A DNA stretch of 64,000 bases from an uncultured Clostridia bacterium (GTDB taxonomy: Bacteria > Bacillota > Clostridia > UMGS1810). The stretch spans positions 1 to 64,000 of the forward strand of contig CAKSFP010000016.1 in the NCBI GenBank assembly GCA_934454585.1, read 5' to 3'. The notes below the pieces were generated by a model that had not been told where the DNA came from, made no database searches, and saw only the letters and a program-made list of their open reading frames with translations. The translations under genes were made by a program, and so were the position numbers. Shown here one piece after another: positions 23,164 to 30,938 of the stretch (positions within the stretch are counted from its first letter, which is position 1; the number at the start of each line of letters is the position of its first letter).

Positions 23164-24003
23164 TTATTTATAAATTTTTATGTTATATTCAAACCTGTCG
23201 TCATATTCCTGTTCGTTGCTTACGCAATTTTTTCCGCTGCGGTTCATTATCTCAACAGCTTTTTTGATGGTGTTTGAAAATATTCTTACATCTTTGACGC
23301 GCGGTATATGGTTTTTACTTTTTCTGCAGTTTGCGTCATCACCAATCATTTTTTCTATCAAATCATCGGTCTGCTTAACATTAAGCGTCTTTTCCAGTAT
23401 AATATCAAGTGCCCGAAACTGACTGTCGGCATCAGGCAGACGCAGCAAAGCACGAGCATGACGCTCGGTAAGACCGTGCTCATCTATAATGGTACGAACA
23501 GCTCGCGGAAGTTTGAGCAGTCTTACTTTGTTTGCAATGGTTGATTGATTTTTGCCAAGTTTGATTGCAAGCTGTTCCTGTGTATATCCAAAATCATTTA
23601 ATAGTTTGTAATAAGCATTTGCTTCCTCAAGAAAAGATAAATCACAGCGCTGCACATTTTCTATAAGTGCCACAAGGGCACTGTCTATGTTGCTAATGCC
23701 CACAACTATTGCCGGCACACGCATAAGTCCGGCAAGTACAGACGCTCTCACTCTTCTCTCACCGGATATAAGTTCATACAAACCGTTGCCTGTTTTTCTT
23801 ACAGTTATCGGCTGTATTACTCCGTAAATTCGTATAGATTCCGAAAGTTCTTTTAGATTATCCGATGAAAAATATCTTCTCGGTTGATTCGGATTCGATT
23901 TTATAGATTTAATCGGTATCTGTACAACCGAGCTTGTCCCCGAATTTAATTTGCGCGGTACAAAATTGTTATTTTTCTTTCTAATTGCCGTCAGTATTTC
24001 CAT
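23164..24003 (-). CDS. noc: Noc-like ParB-family protein
   Basis: A 279-residue ParB paralogue. It shows the ParB N-terminal motifs NPNQPRRYFSSDN and GERRVRASVLAG, and the HTH segment TQEQLAIKLGKNQSTIANKVRLLKLP. Its position next to dnaA and upstream of parA fits Noc, the nucleoid occlusion factor of Bacillus, but the N-terminus lacks an obvious amphipathic membrane helix, so its role as Noc rather than a second Spo0J is an inference. The start is an ATG behind GAGGTGATTAT. Confidence 0.85.
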   Translation of the reverse strand: MEILTAIRKKNNNFVPRKLNSGTSSVVQIPIKSIKSNPNQPRRYFSSDNLKELSESIRIYGVIQPITVRKTGNGLYELISGERRVRASVLAGLMRVPAIVVGISNIDSALVALIENVQRCDLSFLEEANAYYKLLNDFGYTQEQLAIKLGKNQSTIANKVRLLKLPRAVRTIIDEHGLTERHARALLRLPDADSQFRALDIILEKTLNVKQTDDLIEKMIGDDANCRKSKNHIPRVKDVRIFSNTIKKAVEIMNRSGKNCVSNEQEYDDRFEYNIKIYK

Positions 24004-24474
24004 ATAATCACCTCATCAGTATAAAAGTTAATTATATATGACATTCATACATAATTTTTTCTTTATTATATATTAACATATATAATGTAGTTTTGAAACA
24101 AAAAAAATTCGTATTAAAAATTCATAATTAATTAAAAATTTTCAAAAATCGTCTTATTTACAATAAAATCATGACGATTGCTTAATATTATTTTTGAAAT
24201 ATAATATTAAATGACGATAATTTTTTTATTAATTAAAAAATCATACTTTTCACAGTATAAAATAATTTTTAGGTATTTTTCTATTTTTTCAAAAAAAGCG
24301 TTGCAAATCGCTGATTTTTTTGTTATAATAATATTGGTGATTTTCTGATTATTATTAATATGTTGATAAAATTAATTCAATCAGTATCGTTTCAACCAAA
24401 TAAACATCAAGTTATCAACATTGTTGATAAAAATGTTAATAACTTTTAATTACATAAAGATATCGGAGAAAACT
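24004..24474. other. oriC, upstream half
   Basis: A very AT-rich non-coding stretch of about 470 bases between divergent noc and dnaA. DnaA-box-like 9-mers TTATCAACA or its complement occur at 24361-24369, 24412-24420 and 24422-24430, with TGTTAATAA at 24434-24442. The AT-rich run at 24030-24330 is a good candidate unwinding region. Coding strand bias also switches here. Confidence 0.8.
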
Positions 24475-25791
24475 ATGGAAAATATAACGACAATATGGTC
24501 AAGGGTTCTTGAACTGATAAAGCCTGATATACTTCCGGTGAGCTTTTCCACATGGATAGAGACAATCATCCCTGTGGAAATGGATGATAACAGCATACTT
24601 TTGCAGGTACCCTATGAATATAACAAAACAATGATTCAGGAGAGATATTCCGAACTGATAAAGAATTCTCTGCTCTACCTCACAGACAGAGATTATGAAG
24701 TGATAATAAGAGTAAAAGAAAAGGATGAAAAGCCGGAGGAAAACGGCCCTAAGCGCAGTTTCGGACTCAATCCTTTCTACACCTTCGAAAACTTCATCAT
24801 AGGTGATTCAAACGAGGTGGCTCATGCCAACATCCGTGCGGCGGCAAAGGCGTGCATAGAAGGTACATACTGTGAATACAACCCTCTTTTTATATACGGA
24901 AATGCCGGACTCGGAAAGACTCATCTTATGCATGCCGCAGGTCACAAAGTAATAGATGACACAGACAGCAAAAAAAATGTTCTCTATGTAACGAGTGAAC
25001 AATTTACAAACGAGCTTATCAACTCAATAAAAGAGAACAATAATCAGAAATTTCGCGACAAATACAGAAAAGTGGATATTCTGATGATAGACGACATTCA
25101 GTTTATATCAAATATGCCCGGTGTTCAAAAGGAAATTCATCACACTTTCAACGACCTTTATCAGAACAACAAGATAATAATCATATCCGGAGACCGTCCG
25201 CCAAAGGAACTTCACGGAGTGGAGGACAGGCTGATAACAAGGTTTGAATCAGGGGTTATGTGCAAGATAGAATCGCCCGATTTTGAAACGCGTGTTGCCA
25301 TACTGAAAAAGAAAGCCGAGCAGCTTAACACCGAAATGGACGAGAGTATATATCGCTATGTAGCCGGAGTTATAACAACAAACAACCGTGAACTTGAGGG
25401 AGCGATGAAAAAAATAGTCTCTCTGCACAGACTTATGAAAAAGCAGATAACACCCGATCTTGCAAAAGAGGCACTGAGGGATTTCAACAGCGGATTAAAT
25501 AAAAAAATAACCGAAGAAATGATAATAACAACGGTGGAAAATCATTTTAATCTCAGTGAAAACGCCCTTAAATCCACATCAAAAGCAAAAAATATCGCGT
25601 ATCCAAGGCAGATTGCCATGTATATAATGAACGAACTGATGGACAAAAAGCTGAAAGACATAGGCGATTGCTTCGGCGGAAAGGACCATTCAACTGTTAT
25701 TCATGCAATAAACAAAATAAAATCAGATATGGACAGTGAGATGTCGGTCAAGGCTACGGTTGATGATATAATTAAAGATATAAAGAACTAA
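24475..25791 (+). CDS. dnaA: Chromosomal replication initiator DnaA
   Basis: A 438-residue initiator. Domain I starts MENITTIWSRVLELIKP; the AAA+ domain has Walker A GNAGLGKTH and Walker B ILMIDDIQF; the C-terminal domain IV has the DNA-binding signature GGKDHSTVIHAI. The linker domain II is short. The ATG six bases after GGAGA is preferred to a TTG-led extension of 18 codons that reads from the DnaA-box cluster. Confidence 0.98.
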   Translation: MENITTIWSRVLELIKPDILPVSFSTWIETIIPVEMDDNSILLQVPYEYNKTMIQERYSELIKNSLLYLTDRDYEVIIRVKEKDEKPEENGPKRSFGLNPFYTFENFIIGDSNEVAHANIRAAAKACIEGTYCEYNPLFIYGNAGLGKTHLMHAAGHKVIDDTDSKKNVLYVTSEQFTNELINSIKENNNQKFRDKYRKVDILMIDDIQFISNMPGVQKEIHHTFNDLYQNNKIIIISGDRPPKELHGVEDRLITRFESGVMCKIESPDFETRVAILKKKAEQLNTEMDESIYRYVAGVITTNNRELEGAMKKIVSLHRLMKKQITPDLAKEALRDFNSGLNKKITEEMIITTVENHFNLSENALKSTSKAKNIAYPRQIAMYIMNELMDKKLKDIGDCFGGKDHSTVIHAINKIKSDMDSEMSVKATVDDIIKDIKN

Positions 25792-25975
25792 TGAATTTGC
25801 GTGCAAATTCAATTCATGGAGCGAAGCGAGAATTCATAGCGAAGCTGATTCATGACAACAAAGTTGTCAATTCATAAATAATAATGAATTGACTGACGGC
25901 ATGAATTGAAATTAAAAAATTTCATGAATTGTGCCTGAAGGCACATGAATTGCACATTCTGTGCATTATAAAATG
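25792..25975. repeat. Array of small hairpins joined by ATTCAT words
   Basis: Units such as GAGCGAAGCGAG, AGCGAAGCTG, GACAACAAAGTTGTC and TGCCTGAAGGCA, each a tiny hairpin with a different stem, are separated by AATTCAT or ATGAATT. A shorter relative is at 55697-55780. No gene is seen. Confidence 0.6.
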
Positions 25976-26314
25976 AATATGAACAAAAATATATCCGAAA
26001 TTACACTCATTACATAGAGTTATCAACATGATGTTAATTAATATATCAACATCATCAACAAAATCGACCGATATTTACACGATTCGATTTTTGAAAGAAA
26101 AATCATAAAATAAGATATCCACAGCGATATTGATAACATCTGATTTTATCAACAAGGGTATGAACGATAAAAATGCAGTAACGGCATGACTTGAGATGAG
26201 TTTTCCACACTGCCGACATACCTACTTATACTACTATAAATTTTTATTATATGATTATTTATATATAATAAGCGTTTGAAAAAAATTTACCCTTTGAGTA
26301 AAGGAGATAAAAAA
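25976..26314. other. oriC, downstream half between dnaA and dnaN
   Basis: TTATCAACA at 26020-26028 and 26146-26154, TATCCACA near 26117, TTTTCCACA at 26201-26209 and several ATCAACA cores. With the cluster upstream of dnaA this makes a bipartite origin like that of Bacillus. The dnaN promoter probably lies here too. Confidence 0.75.
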
Positions 26315-27415
26315 ATGAAATTTACATGCAACAAAAATATACTTCTCAATTCGATAGGTATAGTTTCAAAAGCCGTGAGCAACACAGCGGCACTTGATAT
26401 CTTAAAAGGAATAAAAATAGACGCCGAAGAAAATATCAGACTAACCGGAAGTGATCTTGATCTTTCCGTGGAAAGCGTGTTTGATGCGGACATAAGAGAA
26501 AAAGGAAGTATTATAATAGACGCAAGAATATTGGGTGAAATAGTTCGCAAACTTCCCGACGGAGATGTTGAATTTGTCACTGCGGATAACAACGAAATAA
26601 AAATATCATGTGCCAACACAAAATTTAATATTCTTTATCTTTCATCGGAAGGTTATCCCGAAATAAAAAAAGTAGAGAAAGGCGACAGTATAAAGATATA
26701 TTCGCGTGACCTCAAGGAAATAATAAAAAACACTATTTTTGCAATATCCACAAGTGAAAGCAGACCTGTACTCACCGGATCAAAATTTGAAATAAAAAAG
26801 AGTAATATGAAAGTCATATCAATAGACGGCAGCCGCCTTGCATTGCGCAATCAGATTATTCCTGAGACAGGTTTTGAAGATATGTCATTCGTGGTGCCCG
26901 GCAGAGTGCTCAATGAGATGATGAAAATTCTCAAAGATGACGAAACCATAGTTGAGATAAATATAAAAAACAACAGCGTAATGTTTGCTTTTGATTCATT
27001 TACCGTCATCGCACGCCTTCTTGAGGGAGAATTTTTTGATTATAAAAAAGCCATTCCTACAAATTGCACCATAAAGGCAACAATAGATATAAAAAAATTC
27101 ACCGATATGATTGAAAGGGCGGCAATAATCATTAATTATGATGATCCCAAAATTCCTATCATTCTTAACATAAAGGATAATATTATAAATGTGGAATGTA
27201 TATCAAACAAAGGAAATTTTGACGAGAGTATAAATATAGACAAACAGGGAAATAACCTCAGAATAGGAATAGATTCGCGGCTTTTGCTTGATGCACTAAA
27301 GAGCATCGAGCACGAAAAAGCTGTGTTCGAATTCAATACGGAGATAAGTCCGTGCGTTATAAAACCGGTGGAAGGTGATTCGTTCTTATACATGGTTCTG
27401 CCGAGAAGGCTGTAA
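26315..27415 (+). CDS. dnaN: DNA polymerase III sliding clamp
   Basis: A 366-residue clamp protein with three similar domains, starting MKFTCNKNILLNSIGIVSKAVSN and ending with the typical SFLYMVLPRRL. The ATG follows AAAGGAGAT. It tethers the replicative polymerase to DNA and precedes yaaA by 16 bases. Confidence 0.98.
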   Translation: MKFTCNKNILLNSIGIVSKAVSNTAALDILKGIKIDAEENIRLTGSDLDLSVESVFDADIREKGSIIIDARILGEIVRKLPDGDVEFVTADNNEIKISCANTKFNILYLSSEGYPEIKKVEKGDSIKIYSRDLKEIIKNTIFAISTSESRPVLTGSKFEIKKSNMKVISIDGSRLALRNQIIPETGFEDMSFVVPGRVLNEMMKILKDDETIVEINIKNNSVMFAFDSFTVIARLLEGEFFDYKKAIPTNCTIKATIDIKKFTDMIERAAIIINYDDPKIPIILNIKDNIINVECISNKGNFDESINIDKQGNNLRIGIDSRLLLDALKSIEHEKAVFEFNTEISPCVIKPVEGDSFLYMVLPRRL

Positions 27416-27431
27416 AGGAAAGGATAAAAAG

Positions 27432-27653
27432 ATGGAAGAACTTAAAATAAATACCCCTTTTATCAAACTTGACAGTCTGCTTAAGTTTTCCGGTATTGCC
27501 GGAGACGGTACAGACGCGAAAATTCTGATATCAGAGGGTTGTGTAACCGTAAACGGCGAAAAAGAAATACGCCGCGGAAGAAAAATATATCCCGGATATG
27601 AGATAAAAGTAGAGTATGAGGGACAGATTGCGGAATTGAGAGTATGTTCATAA
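27432..27653 (+). CDS. yaaA: S4-domain protein YaaA (RlbA)
   Basis: A 73-residue RNA-binding S4 domain protein with the core FIKLDSLLKFSGIAGDG and GCVTVNGEKEIRRGRKIYPG. It always sits between dnaN and recF in Firmicutes and is linked to ribosome assembly. The start is an ATG after AAAGGATAAAAAG. The stop overlaps the recF start by ten bases. Confidence 0.93.
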   Translation: MEELKINTPFIKLDSLLKFSGIAGDGTDAKILISEGCVTVNGEKEIRRGRKIYPGYEIKVEYEGQIAELRVCS

Positions 27654-28711
27654 ACAAAGTATATCTTGAAAATTTCAGAAACTATGAAAAACAGGAGATT
27701 GAGTTTTCCGAAAAAGCAAATGTTATATACGGTCTCAACGGTCAGGGAAAAACAAACATTGTGGAGGCTTTATATTTCTTTTGCCGCGGAAAATCATACA
27801 GAACTCCGAGAGATGCCGATGTAATAAAATTCGGTGAAAAATATTCGCGGTTTTCAATAGATTTTAATGACGATGTGCGCGACAGTAATGCGGAGATTTA
27901 TATCGGAGAAAAGAAAAACATAAAAATAAATTCCGTGCCGATAGAAAAGCTGAGCGAGCTTGTCGGCATGATAAATACGGTCATTTTCACGCCGGATATG
28001 CTCGGTGTGGTGAAAGACGGTCCGGGAGTGCGGCGGCAGTTTGCCGATGTACTGTTAAGTCAGATAAAACCGGTTTATTTTCGCACACTTCTCATGTATT
28101 GCAAGGTACTTTTTCAGCGCAACAACATACTTAAGAGCAGAAAAAAAAATATGCTCGCCACACTGCCTGTGTGGAATGAAAAGCTTGCCGAGTACGGCAC
28201 ACTCATATGCTCATACCGTGTGCGCCTGACAGAAATGCTCACGGAGCACACATCAAAATTCGATTGCGGCGGAGAAGATGAACGCATATTGTTTGATTAC
28301 CGTCCAAGCATAAGAGGTGATTTTTCTGACAGAGAAAATTTCATATCTCAGCTTGAAGCAAATATTGACCGTGAGATTGAAAAAGGTATAACTCTTACCG
28401 GACCGCACAGGGATGACATAGAGATAATGTTTGGAGGAAGGGATCTAAAAAAATTCGGTTCCCAGGGACAGATACGCACCTGCATATTAAAGATGAAACT
28501 TGCAGAATGTGACATTATACGCGAGTCTGTCGGCAGAGAGCCGATACTGTTGCTTGACGATATATTAAGTGAGTTGGATGCCGACAGGAGAGATTTTTTT
28601 CTCAACAATATAAAGGACAGGCAGATATTTATCACTTCCACGGAAAAAGAGATAATAAGAGACAGCAATACAGGATATTTCCATGTGGAGTGCGGAAAGA
28701 TAGTAGAATAA
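27644..28711 (+). CDS. recF: Recombination mediator RecF
   Basis: A 355-residue SMC-like ATPase for gap repair. Walker A is GLNGQGKTN, the ABC-type signature region is FGSQGQIRTCIL and Walker B is PILLLDDILSELD. Starts MFINKVYLENFRNYE. Translation is probably coupled to yaaA through a ten-base overlap. Confidence 0.97.
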   Translation: MFINKVYLENFRNYEKQEIEFSEKANVIYGLNGQGKTNIVEALYFFCRGKSYRTPRDADVIKFGEKYSRFSIDFNDDVRDSNAEIYIGEKKNIKINSVPIEKLSELVGMINTVIFTPDMLGVVKDGPGVRRQFADVLLSQIKPVYFRTLLMYCKVLFQRNNILKSRKKNMLATLPVWNEKLAEYGTLICSYRVRLTEMLTEHTSKFDCGGEDERILFDYRPSIRGDFSDRENFISQLEANIDREIEKGITLTGPHRDDIEIMFGGRDLKKFGSQGQIRTCILKMKLAECDIIRESVGREPILLLDDILSELDADRRDFFLNNIKDRQIFITSTEKEIIRDSNTGYFHVECGKIVE

Positions 28712-28726
28712 AAAGGAGATGCTTCG

Positions 28727-28984
28727 ATGTTTCTACATCTCGGCGGAGACATATCCGTCAATGAAAAAAACATAACCGCCGTGATGGATCTTGAGACAAC
28801 ATCCGTCTCTAAGATAACAAAGGAATATCTTTCCCGGGCGGAAAAAAGAAAAGAAGTAATTAACATAAGTGATGCGGATCTGCCGAAATCGTATGTAATA
28901 ACGGTTGATCCGCAGGGTGTAAGAAAAGTATATATTTCACCCATATCATCGGCAACGCTGATGAAAAGAATGAAAAAAATTTAA
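28727..28984 (+). CDS. remB: RemB-like DUF370 regulator
   Basis: An 85-residue protein starting MFLHLGGDISVNEKNITAVMD, the family signature. Its position between recF and gyrB is that of Bacillus remB (yaaB), a paralogue of the matrix-gene regulator RemA. It follows a GGAGATG-type site 15 bases after recF. Confidence 0.9.
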   Translation: MFLHLGGDISVNEKNITAVMDLETTSVSKITKEYLSRAEKRKEVINISDADLPKSYVITVDPQGVRKVYISPISSATLMKRMKKI

Positions 28985-29019
28985 TCAACACAGCCAAGTG
29001 CTTGAGAAGGGATGATAAA

Positions 29020-30924
29020 ATGAGTAATTACGATGAAAATCAAATTCAGGTTCTGGAGGGACTTGAGGCAGTGCGAAAAAGACCGGGTATGTATATCGGA
29101 TCCACTACCTCAAAAGGTCTGCACCACCTTGTCTATGAGATTGTGGATAACAGTATAGACGAGGCACTTGCCGGATTCTGTGATCTGATAAAGGTCACTA
29201 TAAATAAAGACAACTCCATAACCGTTGAGGATGACGGCAGAGGAATACCTATCGGAATTCATCCCAAAATGGGCATACCGGCTGTTGAAGTTGTTTTCAC
29301 AGTACTGCACGCCGGCGGAAAATTCGGCGGCGGCGGGTATAAGGTGTCCGGAGGTCTTCACGGAGTGGGTGCGTCCGTAGTAAACGCCCTGAGTGAAAGT
29401 CTCGAAGTAGAAGTTTATGATGGTGAGCATTCGTATTATCAAAAATACGCACGCGGAAAAAAGATGTGTGATCTCACAGTGACAGGAGACACAAACAAGC
29501 GTGGTACAAAAGTTCACTTCAAGCCGGATTATGAGATATTTGAGGAACTCATCTACGATTATAATGTTCTCCTTCACAGACTCAGGGAACAAGCGTTTCT
29601 AAACGGAGGTGTGAAGATTCATCTGCGTGACGAGAGACTTGACGAACCCAAGGAAGAAACACTCCATTATGAGGGCGGTATAAAGAATTTTGTAACTTAC
29701 ATAAATCAAAATAAAAATGTGCTGCATGATGTAATCTATGTAAGCGGAAAGCGCGACGGAAGCGAGGCGGAAGTTGCTCTGCAGTGGAACGACAGCTACA
29801 CCGAGACAATAGTCTCTTTTGCAAACAACATCTCCACAACAGAGGGAGGCACGCATGAGACCGGATTCAAAACAGCACTCACAAAGGTTATAAACGACTA
29901 TGCAAAGAAATATAAATTTCTTAAAGATGACGAAAAGCTCTCCGGCGAGGACGCAAGGGAGGGTCTGACGGCAGTTATTTCCGTCAAACTGGAAGAACCT
30001 CAGTTTGAGGGGCAGACGAAAACAAAACTCGGCAACTCCGAGATGAGAAATCTCGTTGAGGGAATGATAAACGAAAAACTGGCGGATTTTTTTGAGGAAA
30101 ACCCTGCCATAGGAAAGATAATCATAGAAAAATCACTCATGGCATCCAGGGCGCGCGAGGCGGCGAGAAAGGCAAGAGAGGCAACGAGAAGAAAATCTCC
30201 GCTGGAGAATAACTCCATGCCGGGCAAACTCACCGACTGTCATGAAAAAGATGCATCCAAAACCGAAATATATATCGTCGAGGGAGATTCTGCGGGAGGT
30301 TCGGCAAAGGGCGGCAGAGACAGCAATTATCAAGCTATTCTTCCGCTTTGGGGAAAGATGCTCAATGTAGAAAAATCCCGTGCGGACAAGGTTTACGGCA
30401 ATGAAAAACTGTTGCCGGTAATCATAGCTCTCGGAGCCGGAATAGGTGAAGAGTTTGACATAAGCAAACTGAGATATGACAAGATAATAATAATGGCGGA
30501 TGCCGATGTAGACGGCGCTCACATACAGACACTGCTTTTAACATTCTTCTTTCGTTTTATGCGCGAACTGATAGAGACAGGTCATGTATATCTTGCAAAA
30601 CCGCCGCTCTATAAACTGTCCAGAGGAAAAAAATCTCATGTGGCATATTCCGATGAGGAGAGGGACCGGATAAGTGAAGAATTAAAGAACGGCGACCAAA
30701 ATGCCAAGGTAGAAATAAGCCGGTACAAAGGTCTCGGTGAGATGGATCCGACGGAGCTTTGGGACACCACAATGAACCCCGAGCACAGGATTCTCCTGCG
30801 CGTAACGCTTGAAGACGCAATCGCAGCGGATAAGATTTTCACCGTGCTCATGGGAGACGAGGTTGAACCGAGAAAACAATTCATCGAAGAAAACGCACAG
30901 TATGTAGTTAATCTCGATGTGTGA
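29020..30924 (+). CDS. gyrB: DNA gyrase subunit B
   Basis: A 634-residue ATPase subunit. GHKL motifs include EIVDNSIDEA, DDGRGIP and GGLHGVGASVVNA; the Toprim metal motifs are EGDSAGGSAK and DADVDGAHI. The ATG at 29020 follows GAAGGGATG; an upstream TTG is not needed. The stop overlaps the open frame leading to gyrA. Confidence 0.98.
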   Translation: MSNYDENQIQVLEGLEAVRKRPGMYIGSTTSKGLHHLVYEIVDNSIDEALAGFCDLIKVTINKDNSITVEDDGRGIPIGIHPKMGIPAVEVVFTVLHAGGKFGGGGYKVSGGLHGVGASVVNALSESLEVEVYDGEHSYYQKYARGKKMCDLTVTGDTNKRGTKVHFKPDYEIFEELIYDYNVLLHRLREQAFLNGGVKIHLRDERLDEPKEETLHYEGGIKNFVTYINQNKNVLHDVIYVSGKRDGSEAEVALQWNDSYTETIVSFANNISTTEGGTHETGFKTALTKVINDYAKKYKFLKDDEKLSGEDAREGLTAVISVKLEEPQFEGQTKTKLGNSEMRNLVEGMINEKLADFFEENPAIGKIIIEKSLMASRAREAARKAREATRRKSPLENNSMPGKLTDCHEKDASKTEIYIVEGDSAGGSAKGGRDSNYQAILPLWGKMLNVEKSRADKVYGNEKLLPVIIALGAGIGEEFDISKLRYDKIIIMADADVDGAHIQTLLLTFFFRFMRELIETGHVYLAKPPLYKLSRGKKSHVAYSDEERDRISEELKNGDQNAKVEISRYKGLGEMDPTELWDTTMNPEHRILLRVTLEDAIAADKIFTVLMGDEVEPRKQFIEENAQYVVNLDV

Positions 30925-30938
30925 TGAGAGGTAAGATA

